Origin: an uncultured Succinatimonas sp.
GTDB taxonomy: Bacteria; Pseudomonadota; Gammaproteobacteria; Enterobacterales; Succinivibrionaceae
DNA length: 13,334 bases
Reading direction: 5' to 3'
Assembly (NCBI GenBank): GCA_900548485.1
Contig: URKL01000018.1
Coordinates: forward strand, 1-13,334
Below, piece by piece: positions 1 through 7,206 of this stretch. How positions within the stretch are numbered: the first letter of the stretch is position 1; each line of letters starts with the position of its first letter. A program made the translations under genes and the position numbers. Below the pieces are notes generated by a model. The model saw only the letters and a list, made by a program, of their open reading frames with translations, was not told the origin of the DNA and searched no databases.

Positions 1-1072
1 CTGGGGTATTTGGCATTATTCTGATGATTTTATCTGAATTTAGATACTTTTTAATTGAGCTTAATTTAAATCCAGCGGCCATAGAAATTACTAGTTTATT
101 GCTAAAGTCGATCTTAGCATCACGCAATTCTGTTAGAACAGAGGTTAAGATTTGAGGTTTTACGCCTAAAAAGATTACATCTGCATTAGCTGCTGCTTCT
201 ATATTATTAGATGTGATGTTGGCTTTGGCTTCTTTGAAATGATTAAGTTTTTCAAGGTGAGGCCCTGATACGGTGATTTTTGCTGTGCTATAGCTCTTCG
301 CAATACCATCAAATATACAGGTAGACATATTGCCACCGCCGATAAAGGTTATATGTTTATTGGCTACCTCATTTTTTTTATAGTTACGTTCACCAAAAAT
401 TGCTGTACCAATTCTAATCTCTGTACTGCCATTAGCAATGGCTTGTTCTAGATCATTAGTCATACCTATAGAAAGCTCCTTGATATTGGGATTTTTTTCT
501 TTATATGCAGAATATATTTTATAAAGAGCATGAAACTCCTGAGAGACTTTTTCCATATCAAAGGTCTCTGAAGCTACGCCCATAAAACCTTTTAAGCGTA
601 AATTAGGTAAATTTTGGCAAGTCTTGACTAGATTATCAATTTCTGAAAAAGCGCAACCTGATTTTTGGGACTCACCACTTAAATTAACTTCAATTAAGAT
701 CTCCAAAGGCTTGCATGAGTCAGGACGTTGTTCACTTAAGCGCTTTAAGATAATTTCTCTATCAACACTTTCAACAATATCAAAATTGGCCGCTATAAGC
801 TTAGTTTTATTCTTTTGAATAGGTCCTATAAAATGCCATTTAATATCATCAAAGCCTTGATCTTTAAGTTGCTGAATTTTATCCACAGCTTCATTTACAT
901 AGGACTCACCAAAATGACGTTCACCTTCTTTATATGCTGAGATAATCATGTCTATAGGTTTAGTCTTACTTACACATAGCAGATTTATTTTTTGCTCTTT
1001 ACGGTTATATTTAGAAGCTAATTCTTCGATATTTGTGTGGATTTTTTGCAAATTGTTTTTAATGTTGTTCAT
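1..1072 (-). CDS. YggS (PLPBP)-ProC fusion protein, partial (C-terminus beyond left edge)
   Basis: One uninterrupted frame, 357 full codons, reads from ATG at 1072 to the window edge. Residues 1-234 are a full-length YggS/PLPBP (family about 230 aa), a non-enzymatic PLP-binding protein of vitamin B6 and amino-acid homeostasis. The PLP lysine is K36 in VSKTKP, followed by FGESYVNEAVDKI, WHFIGPIQKNKTK and the phosphate-binding end SIGMTNDLEQAI...STEIRIGTAIFGERNYKK. Residues from about 239 are the Rossmann NAD(P)H domain of pyrroline-5-carboxylate reductase (last step of proline synthesis): HITFIGGGNM, then DVIFLGVKPQ and IIRIMPNTP at the edge. About 150 ProC residues, including the dimerisation domain, would lie outside. 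No ATG, GTG or TTG lies in the ProC frame between SIGM of YggS and GGGNM of ProC, so ProC must be translated as a fusion. The genes are adjacent but separate in many proteobacteria. Start chosen from K36 matching E. coli numbering; its Shine-Dalgarno is weak (GAG). Confidence 0.93.
   Translation of the reverse strand, partial: MNNIKNNLQKIHTNIEELASKYNRKEQKINLLCVSKTKPIDMIISAYKEGERHFGESYVNEAVDKIQQLKDQGFDDIKWHFIGPIQKNKTKLIAANFDIVESVDREIILKRLSEQRPDSCKPLEILIEVNLSGESQKSGCAFSEIDNLVKTCQNLPNLRLKGFMGVASETFDMEKVSQEFHALYKIYSAYKEKNPNIKELSIGMTNDLEQAIANGSTEIRIGTAIFGERNYKKNEVANKHITFIGGGNMSTCIFDGIAKSYSTAKITVSGPHLEKLNHFKEAKANITSNNIEAAANADVIFLGVKPQILTSVLTELRDAKIDFSNKLVISMAAGFKLSSIKKYLNSDKIIRIMPNTP
372..379 (-). 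other. A8 homopolymer at the YggS/ProC junction
   Basis: On the coding strand the junction reads TAT AAA AAA AAT GAG GTA, with eight A residues covering codons 232-234, exactly where a free-standing YggS ends (E. coli YggS is 234 aa and ends in SKK). With nine A the frame would close at once on TGA (ending NYKKK). With seven A it would close on TAG two codons later (ending NYKKMR). As printed, with eight A, the frame continues into ProC. The run could therefore be a slippage site or a sequencing weak point. The sequence alone cannot tell which. Confidence 0.5.
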
Positions 1073-1164
1073 TTGGATTCTCAAAAAAACGTATTATGCT
1101 TTATTATATAGGGCTGTTCTTTCAGTCTTTTAGACTATTTTGATGCAAGTTAAGGTAAAGTCAA
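1073..1164. promoter_or_regulatory. divergent intergenic region, yggS-proC / ferredoxin
   Basis: These 92 bp separate two divergently transcribed genes. On the minus strand a perfect TATAAT (1103-1108) lies about 30 nt upstream of the yggS-proC start; no good -35 box is seen at 16-18 nt from it. A 13-nt inverted repeat, AGTCTTTTAGACT (1124-1136), sits between the two genes and could be an operator half-site pair. On the plus strand TTAAGG (1150-1155) gives the ferredoxin its Shine-Dalgarno, 9 nt before ATG at 1165. The promoter call is inference from motif match only. Confidence 0.4.
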
Positions 1165-1353
1165 ATGTTTGTAATTGATCCCCAAAAATGTAGCCAATGT
1201 GGTGAGTGTCAGGATATTTGTCCATGCGGGGCCATTGTTGAACAAGAAGATGGTTCTTTTATGATTGACAAAGATCTTTGTGCTGAATGTGCTGTTTGCC
1301 AAGATGTTTGTGCCTTTGAAGCTATCTCCGAAATAGATTTTGCCGCAGTTTAA
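1165..1353 (+). CDS. small 2[4Fe-4S] ferredoxin
   Basis: A 62-aa soluble electron carrier of the clostridial/bacterial type. Two cysteine motifs ligate two [4Fe-4S] clusters: C9-x2-C12-x2-C15-x3-C19-P and C39-x2-C42-x2-C45-x3-C49. The usual proline after the last cysteine of the second motif is alanine (CAFEAI), and an extra cysteine, C21, follows the first CP. The two halves are internally symmetric, as in all such ferredoxins. It is not YfhL-like: the second motif lacks the long insertion found in that family and the protein is about 20 residues shorter. Its redox partner is not indicated by the neighbours. It appears monocistronic, with its own Shine-Dalgarno (AAGG, 1152-1155) and a hairpin at the stop codon. 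The type is typical of anaerobes, which fits a fermentative host. Confidence 0.93.
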   Translation: MFVIDPQKCSQCGECQDICPCGAIVEQEDGSFMIDKDLCAECAVCQDVCAFEAISEIDFAAV

Positions 1354-1362
1354 TGCGGCAAA
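1339..1362. terminator. bidirectional hairpin between convergent genes
   Basis: TTTGCCGCA (1339-1347), loop GTTTAA (1348-1353) and TGCGGCAAA (1354-1362) form a perfect 9-bp stem. The loop contains the ferredoxin stop codon (TAA, 1351-1353), and the stem lies 8 nt past the stop of the convergent channel gene. The terminal A-T pairs give each strand a short AAA/TTT flank, but neither strand has a long U-tract. It is probably a shared, moderate-strength terminator or 3'-end stabiliser. Confidence 0.65.
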
Positions 1363-1370
1363 GTCCATGA

Positions 1371-4300
1371 TTATTCTATAGCTTTTAGCATACTTTGCTT
1401 AAATTCTTGAGCAAGTTTGCTTTTATCGAGATTTTTAATATTAACCTCCAACATATTGAAAGGAATCTCGATATTATTTTCAGCAAATACTCGCAAAGTT
1501 TCACTACATAAGTAATCGTTAGTGGCTTTGCGCTTGCCAATTTCACTTACAAATACCTCACAGAGAATATTTACACTACTCTCAGCTAAAGATTGTATAA
1601 AGACAACAGGCTGATTTGCCTTAGAAATATAAGCACAACGAGAAACGATCTGTTTTAATAAAGCTTTAGCTTTTTCAACATCTGTACCATAAGCTACGCC
1701 TACGGTAAATTCAAGTTTTGTAACTGTATTACTCAAAGACCAGTTGGTAAGAGCTGAAGTGATGAATTGACGATTAGGGATCATTACCTCTTTATTTTCA
1801 AAGGAAATAATAGTTGTAGAGCGAATACGGATTTTATTTACAGTTCCTGATAGACCTGAGAGGGTGATGATATCTCCAACTCGGATTTGTCTTTCAAACA
1901 AGATAATGAGGCCTGAAACAAAGTTTGCGAATATTTCTTGTAAGCCAAAACCTAGACCGACAGATAAAGCCGCGACTAACCATTGAAGATTTTCCCACTT
2001 AATACCTAAGGCTCCAGCTGCAAAAATAATACCTAAGGCTGTAATGCCATAGGAGGAAACTATTTTTACAGTATAAGCAGTACTTTTACGTGTATTATCC
2101 GAGCGCAGAAGCATAATTTTCTCAAGTAAAGCTGGTAGATTGCGATTTAAAATGCCAGCTACAGCTAAAATAAATAGAGCTAGTAAAATATCAGCAACTG
2201 TAAGTGCACTAGTAATAACTTTTTGGCCACCTACGATTTGTTCATTTGAGAGAATATTTACGGTTTTAAGATAACCTAAAACACCTGCTAAATCATTCCA
2301 GAGGATATAAATACATAAGATAATAAAAGCAAGAAGTACGATATTTACAAGCTTAAATGCTTTAGCGCCAATAAACTCAAAGCGAATTCCAGGCTTGTTA
2401 AGATGTTTTTCCTCTTTATGTTTTAATTTATTAAATTTTTGTAAACGCTTTTGAAGAAGACTGTTTTCAGCAGTATGCATCATTCGGCGAATGGTATTTT
2501 TTAATAACCAGTATAAGAGCACAAAATAGAAAGTATAAGCTAAGCGATTGATGAGCTTTACTGTGGTGTAGTAATAACCGGAGAGCATCATGATTAAGAT
2601 GACCATCGGTACGCATATGCACAATCCTGAAAATAACCACATTGCAGGGGATATCCTTTCAGAGGTTAATTTGTTTTTAAGCCAATTTGCTGAAAGTACT
2701 ACTAAAGCTAAAGATGAGATTACAACAATTAGATAACCTAAAATATCATAATAGATATTAGCCGCATCAATTTCAGCAATATTAGCAATAATCAAAATAG
2801 GTATTGCCGCAATCCAAATTTTCCCCATGATTACACGTTTTTGCTCAAGTTCTGCAGGAGGAATACTGAAGTGACGTTGAGCTAAAGAATTAGGATTTAA
2901 AATCTCTAAGCAGAATACGAATACTGCAATATGTAATGACAGCATGAGGATAACTTTTTCCTGAGAATTACTGTCAGCTAATAATAAAACTACAAAGATA
3001 GCGCCTATAACGATACGCCAGATCATCTTTGGTAATTGGTTTAAAATTGAAACTACGATAGCCAGAGGGGTTACCCATAATCTATCATTTTGATGATCAA
3101 GCCGCATTGCTAATCTATTCTCAACGCGACTTAGATATTTACGAAAATAAATGATTAAAAAAGCTAAAAACCATAAAGGTGATACGGTTAAAATCGTATG
3201 TAAGGTATTATCTAAAAATTCATCAGAGTATAGCTTTTGCACAATTGATGAAATTTCATTAGTAAGATGAGGTACAACTGTAAATAAAAACTCTAAGCTT
3301 ATAGGTTGATTACTGCGGATCCAGAAAAGTTTTTCTGTAATGTTATTTTTTACTTGGGCACTAAGCTTATTTAGTTCAGTGTAATCGATTTTTAAAGCAA
3401 TAGAGGTATTAAGCTCATTAGCTAATTCCTGGTAGAGAGTGTTATATAGATCTTGACGTTGTTTTAAGATAGCTTCTACTTTAGATCTTTTTGATTCTAA
3501 GGCAGGGGTAAGTTTAATGATGTCGTCAGTAGCTTTACTTATATCAAAAAGGTCATCACGAAGTTCTTTTAAGTCATATAACCAGATATTGAGATCTGGA
3601 ATGGTCTCATCAAGGTTATAACTTAATTTAATCTCAGGTATGACACTTTGTTGTTTATTTAAAAGTCGTGATAAAACTAAGCTACGGTTAAGATCTTGTA
3701 ATTGTGCATTTAAACTTTTTTGAATTTGTTGGATTTGACTGAGGGTACTATTAACCTCATGAGCATTTTTATTGAGTATGCTATTACGCTGTCTGGCTTC
3801 ATTTAAATAATTTAAGATATTTTTATTAGTATTTAATAGTTTTAATAATTCAGGATCCTCTGTTGTAACATTTTGAGAATCTGCATTATTACTATCATCT
3901 TTAGCTATAACTAAAAGTTCGGTTTGACGATTTTGTAGCGCAGTAACATAATTTTGGTAATATTTAAGTTTTGTATTTAAAATTTTGTGCTGATAATCAG
4001 CTAAATTTTGCAAAGTTGAAAGAGATTGGAATTTTTCTTGAAAGAGTTCGTTTTCTTTATTTAATACTAAAATATTTAAAGCTTTAAGACGTACATCAAA
4101 ACTATTTATATCAGAAGCACTATTGATAGTTTCCATAGAAGTTTTAATGGAAGCTTTGTTATTGGTTAAGGTGCTTTGTACACGTTCAGGTAAGGTCTGA
4201 AGTGAGCTTAATTCTGCCGAAATTTGGGTTAAGGAGTCCTGCAGAACTTTAGTTTTATCTTTAAGCTCGGGGAGAGTATTTTCTATTTCCTCGGCATTAA

Positions 4301-4698
4301 GCTTACTTATATCAGGAATCTTTGAGTAATTTTTTTCGGTATTGCTATACTCTAAGGATTGATGTTTGAGATCTTGAGGTGCAGTCGCAAGTTTGTTTTT
4401 TAAGGCTTTATATTCGTTTGTAAGCCCATTAAGTTTATTTAGTTGTTCTAAAGATTGATTTAAGGAAGTGATCTTATTTTTGCGAGCATCTTCAGTTAAA
4501 TTGCTATCTTCTGTAACAAGGCTAATTTGAGCGTTAATTTCCGCTTCTGTGGGAATACGAATATTACCTGTAGCTGTAGATAGACTTTGCGCTAGTACAT
4601 AGGGGAACGGAACAACTACCCCACTTATCCTGGTAGCAAAATGGGAGGCTGAAAATTAACAAGAAAATGAATAAATAGTTTTTTATTATTTTGAGCAT
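1371..4698 (-). CDS. mscM: MscM/MscK-family giant mechanosensitive channel, apparent 5' frameshift
   Basis: This inner-membrane, tension-gated channel has a large periplasmic coiled-coil N-terminus, about 11 membrane segments and a C-terminal MscS core. An uninterrupted 921-codon frame with an ATG lies at 4136-1371. Its last ~205 residues are the MscS core: pore helix region from residue 717 (GLGFGLQEIFANFVSG), then RVGDIITLSGLSGTVNKIRIR and KEVMIPNRQF. The frame stays open upstream of 4136 for 173 codons, to a stop at 4656-4658, and still reads as family N-terminus (IPTEAEINAQI, LQTLPERVQ), yet has no ATG, GTG or TTG. A start with a signal peptide (MLKIIKNYLFIFLLIFSLP, ATG 4698, GAG upstream) lies one frame over. 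Removing one base gives 1108 aa, close to E. coli MscM (about 1107) and MscK (1120). Similarity in the middle (RHFSIPP, GYYYTTVKLINR) recalls MscM more than MscK, from memory only. Real pseudogene or sequence error cannot be decided here. Confidence 0.85.
4567..4655 (-). other. zone containing the 1-nt frameshift of the channel gene
   Basis: The signal-peptide frame (ATG 4698) stays open until TAA at 4566-4564. The main channel frame is open from just after its stop at 4658-4656. The join must lie where both are open. Candidate short homopolymers are T4 at 4641-4638, G4 at 4622-4619 and C4 at 4605-4602 (coding-strand bases). One surplus base in any of them would explain the break. Joining at T4 would give a continuous hydrophobic leader ending ...SLPFATRISG, and all joins retain VLA before QS, a plausible signal-peptidase site. 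Confidence 0.6.
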
Positions 4699-4961
4699 AC
4701 AAATCTCTGCTTTTAGTAAATACATGAGATTTATTATAGGCTAAAAGCTCGTTGTTAGAGGATTTTTGTAAAGATATAGGCTTTTAATTCTTATGGATTA
4801 GATATTTTGCTTTTATTTAAAGCGTCAGACTACTATCTAATTTGAATTGATATTTAGTCAAATCTTTATGGTGAGCTTTGACGCTGTTATAATTTTGCAA
4901 AATTTTTTGAACTTTTTTTTATTCCGCCAGTCAAAGAATCATATTAAGGTGAAAATAGCTT
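4699..4961. promoter_or_regulatory. divergent intergenic region, channel gene / rpoE
   Basis: The 263 bp hold no credible gene on either strand. For the minus-strand channel gene a TATAAT (4733-4738) lies about 35 nt upstream of its ATG, without a clear -35 box. For rpoE there is a sigma-E-type promoter (listed separately) and a sigma-70-like TATAAT at 4888-4893 with only a poor -35 (TTTATG, 4865-4870). A 7-bp inverted repeat, AGCGTCA (4821-4827) and TGACGCT (4879-4885), has a 51-nt spacer and could mark a regulator site. The rest is AT-rich sequence in which I see nothing specific. Confidence 0.45.
4909..4935 (+). promoter_or_regulatory. sigma-E-type promoter of rpoE operon (autoregulation)
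   Basis: GAACTT (4909-4914), a 15-nt spacer and GTCAAA (4930-4935) match the known RpoE consensus (GGAACTT, 15-16 nt, GTCAAA/TCTGA); the base before GAACTT is T rather than G. Predicted transcription start is near 4942, leaving a leader of about 20 nt that contains AAGG (4946-4949). Placement just before rpoE matches the sigma-E autoregulation known in E. coli. Inferred from motif and position. Confidence 0.75.
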
Positions 4962-5558
4962 ATGAATCCACCGCTTGAGACCATAAATGCATCATCATCT
5001 GATGCCGCAATCGTCAGGCGGGTTCAGCAAGGCGATAGCAATGCTTATAATCTTTTGGTGTTGCGCTATCAGCATAAAGTTGTGCAAATTGCTTTGAAAT
5101 TTGTAAACAATCAAGCTGATGCTTGCGATATTGCCCAAGAGGCATTTCTGAAAGCCTATCGTGCTATTGGCAATTTTCGCGGAGAAAGTGGTTTTTATAC
5201 TTGGTTGTATCGCATAGTTATAAATACAGCTAGAACTTTTTTAGAATCCACTTCAAAACAGCGAAATCATGTCGATGTTGATGCCGAGGATATTAATTCT
5301 CAAGATCATCAAGGGGCACTTACAAGCGCAGATTCACCCGATAGAATAATTGAATCTCAGGAGTTGCAACAAACAATTATGCAGGCTTTAGCGCAGTTAC
5401 CTTATGAATTGCGGCAAGCCATAACCCTTCGTGAAGTTGAAGGCTTAGCATATGATGATATCGCAAAATTGACGGGAGTCCCAACTGGGACTGTAAGATC
5501 CAGGATATTTAGGGCGCGTCAATTTATTGAAGAAAAAATGGCAGCTCTTGGGAGATAA
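4962..5558 (+). CDS. rpoE: RNA polymerase sigma factor sigma-E (RpoE/AlgU)
   Basis: A 198-aa ECF sigma factor (E. coli 191 aa) directing transcription of envelope-stress genes when released from RseA. Sigma region 2 spans about residues 22-95 (NLLVLRYQHKV, DIAQEAFLKAYRAI, NFRGESGFYTWLYRIVINTA, for core binding and -10 recognition). Sigma region 4 spans about 135-190 (LPYELRQAITLREVEGLAYDD, GVPTGTVRSRIFRAR, the helix-turn-helix for the -35). The linker between them is slightly longer and more acidic than in E. coli. The start is ATG 4962 with AAGG 12 nt upstream; the N-terminus aligns with the family shortly after. A sigma-E promoter lies directly upstream, and rseA follows after 19 nt, so sigma and anti-sigma are co-expressed. 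Confidence 0.97.
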   Translation: MNPPLETINASSSDAAIVRRVQQGDSNAYNLLVLRYQHKVVQIALKFVNNQADACDIAQEAFLKAYRAIGNFRGESGFYTWLYRIVINTARTFLESTSKQRNHVDVDAEDINSQDHQGALTSADSPDRIIESQELQQTIMQALAQLPYELRQAITLREVEGLAYDDIAKLTGVPTGTVRSRIFRARQFIEEKMAALGR

Positions 5559-5577
5559 AACAAAAAGGGAGTCCTTC

Positions 5578-6180
5578 ATGACTAAAAAAAATCTTGATTG
5601 GCAAAATGAGGAATTATCTGCTCGTTACGATGGAGAAGATCTTCCAGATGAAAAATTGTCATTTCAAGGAGAGGACGAAAAGCATTTACAAGCTTGGTCC
5701 CTCATTGGTGCTACCATGCGTCATGAGCTTGCAGATGAGGTAAATTTATCTTTAGCAGATAATATTGCCGCGGCTATTGCTAAGGAAGAACTTCCTGTAT
5801 GTGATCAAGCTGAAGTTAAAACTCCTCGTTATAGTCTTTGGAAAGCTTTTCATAAGATTGGTTTTGTTGTTTCACAAACAGCCATTGCTGCATCTATAGC
5901 TATGGTAACGGTCATAGGTTATCAGACTTATAATGCTGTAGATAATTTGAGTCAAGAGCAGGCTCCGGTAGCAGCTTTAGGACCAGTTAGCAATGTAAAT
6001 TTGGCTAGTTATCAAAGTGTGCCTAATAATAATGTTATCCGTTTAGGAGATGGTTCTTATAATGGCAATGGCAATTTAAATACTGCTCGCCAAGTAGAAA
6101 TTCGTAATTCACAAAATAAAGAGATGGAACTTATAAATGATTATATCCGTCTTTATGTATTAACACCTTCAGCTCAATAA
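5578..6180 (+). CDS. rseA: anti-sigma-E factor RseA
   Basis: A 200-aa single-pass inner-membrane protein (E. coli 216 aa) that sequesters RpoE at the membrane until regulated proteolysis by DegS and RseP. The cytoplasmic N-terminal domain (about 1-95) has the family pattern EELSARYDGE...W-LIGATMRHEL. The membrane helix is about residues 96-116 (GFVVSQTAIAASIAMVTVIG), including an AAS stretch where E. coli RseA has the RseP cut site AAC. The rest is a low-complexity, Asn/Gln-rich periplasmic tail, as in other RseA. Its end (YVLTPSAQ) is not the YQF/YYF-type C-terminus that activates DegS; that signal comes from porins anyway. ATG 5578 is chosen because AAGGGAG (5565-5571) lies 6 nt upstream and the protein then opens as RseA. 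An in-frame ATG at 5527 inside rpoE would add 17 unconserved residues. The stop overlaps the rseB start. Confidence 0.93.
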   Translation: MTKKNLDWQNEELSARYDGEDLPDEKLSFQGEDEKHLQAWSLIGATMRHELADEVNLSLADNIAAAIAKEELPVCDQAEVKTPRYSLWKAFHKIGFVVSQTAIAASIAMVTVIGYQTYNAVDNLSQEQAPVAALGPVSNVNLASYQSVPNNNVIRLGDGSYNGNGNLNTARQVEIRNSQNKEMELINDYIRLYVLTPSAQ

Positions 6181-7127
6181 TGGTTAAATTTATAAGTAAA
6201 TTCGCAATCCTTGTGATGGGGATTGCGTTTTTTTGTCTACATCCAGTACAAGCTTCTGAAAATTTAAATGACCAATGTCATTTAAATTTAAAGGAATTGC
6301 AGAAAAGTTATACCAAAACCAATGCTGATTTTACCATTATCAGTGGTGACGGTAATAATATGATCCCTTATGCCTTAAGCCATCGTTATCATAACAAACG
6401 TAATTATTCATTGTGGAAGTCTTTAAATGGTGAGGTAAGTGGATATTTTCTACGTAATGGGCAGGGTTTTGATTTTAATCAAGATCGTAATTCGGCAAGT
6501 CCATTATCTTGGCATCAAACCAATATTTGGGATCGCCTTTTTAGCGAGCAGTTGCAATTGCAAGATTACAATTGCATGATAGCTGGAAGAACTCGTTTAT
6601 CAGATCGAAAGGTGACGATCTTGCGTTTTGCTCCCGAGGATGATCTGCGTTATAGCTTTATCATTGCCAAAGATGAAGACAGCTCTTTACCTGTAGAGCT
6701 TAATGTTATAAATCCTAATGGTAATTTAGCCTTAAAACTTACCGTTACGATGATGAATTTTAATTCTGAAAATAACTTTATTTATAATGATGAGCTCTTT
6801 GATCATTTTGAACTAGTCAAAAAATCGCAAAGTTCTATAGCTGCAAAAGGATGGCCTATTTTAAATATTCCAAAACAATTTTCTTTAATGGAATCAGGTG
6901 TCGCCATTATAGGAGAGAATGAGGTTCCTTATTTACGTTATGGAGATGGAATTACGGATTTTAGAGTTTATCGGCATAAACTTCATAGTTTATATATTCC
7001 CTCAGCGGTAAATGGCACCTTGACTGTTTTAAGACGTTCGGATCTTAATTATGAATATGCAGTTGTTGGAGAGATTCCTTTACAGTTAAGCGAGTTTGTT
7101 TTAAAACGTTTATCTCCACATAATTAA
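6180..7127 (+). CDS. rseB: periplasmic sigma-E regulator RseB (MucB)
   Basis: A 315-aa protein (E. coli 318). It binds the periplasmic part of RseA, shields it from DegS, and releases it on sensing mislocalised lipopolysaccharide. The signal peptide is residues 1-25 (MVKFISKFAILVMGIAFF..., cleavage after VQA). The two-domain MucB/RseB architecture follows: a large lipoprotein-sensor-like domain to about residue 200, then a smaller C-terminal domain from about 215 (YLRYGDGITDFRVYRH, YAVVGEIPLQLSEFVLKRL). Sequence conservation is modest but the length, export signal and position fix the call. Its ATG shares one base with the rseA stop (TAATG), so translation is probably coupled and keeps RseA:RseB stoichiometry. 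Confidence 0.93.
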   Translation: MVKFISKFAILVMGIAFFCLHPVQASENLNDQCHLNLKELQKSYTKTNADFTIISGDGNNMIPYALSHRYHNKRNYSLWKSLNGEVSGYFLRNGQGFDFNQDRNSASPLSWHQTNIWDRLFSEQLQLQDYNCMIAGRTRLSDRKVTILRFAPEDDLRYSFIIAKDEDSSLPVELNVINPNGNLALKLTVTMMNFNSENNFIYNDELFDHFELVKKSQSSIAAKGWPILNIPKQFSLMESGVAIIGENEVPYLRYGDGITDFRVYRHKLHSLYIPSAVNGTLTVLRRSDLNYEYAVVGEIPLQLSEFVLKRLSPHN

Positions 7128-7187
7128 CTCATTTCCAAATAATAGGTGTTGCTGTTAAAATAAGCGTTCATATCAGAAGGTTAAGAT

Positions 7188-7206
7188 AAAAGCCTGGTGA
7201 GGCTTT
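7188..7206 (+). terminator. hairpin between rseB and lepA (terminator or attenuator)
   Basis: AAAGCCT (7189-7195), loop GGTG and AGGCTTT (7200-7206) form a perfect 7-bp stem. It is followed by AGCAACC rather than a U-tract, so it is a weak intrinsic terminator at best. An outer imperfect stem, TTAAGAT (7181-7187) with ATCTTTAA (7216-7223), may extend it. It lies 62 nt after the rseB stop and 46 nt before the lepA start. It could partly insulate stress-induced rpoE-rseAB transcripts from lepA. Confidence 0.45.

Noticed and set aside
624..818. Plus-strand 64-codon open frame
   Set aside because: Lies wholly antisense to the well-supported YggS domain; leucine- and serine-rich, no family resemblance, no ribosome binding site seen.
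948..1133. Plus-strand 61-codon open frame with hydrophobic residues
   Set aside because: Antisense to the YggS N-terminus and running through the divergent control region; hydrophobicity follows from AT-rich reverse complement.
1150..1368. Minus-strand 72-codon open frame
   Set aside because: Antisense to the ferredoxin, whose cysteine motifs leave no doubt about the coding strand.
4878..4893. TTGACG next to TATAAT upstream of rpoE as a sigma-70 promoter
   Set aside because: The two hexamers are only 4 nt apart, so they cannot form one promoter.
4913..4920. T8 run as a terminator tail
   Set aside because: No GC-rich stem precedes it; it lies within the sigma-E promoter spacer.
5527..5577. 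Upstream ATG for rseA inside rpoE
   Set aside because: Would add 17 residues derived from rpoE coding sequence in another frame; ATG 5578 has a strong Shine-Dalgarno and fits family length.
5959..6100. Asn/Gln-rich low-complexity stretch in rseA as a repeat or frameshift
   Set aside because: The periplasmic tail of RseA is normally low-complexity and the frame continues to the expected rseB overlap.
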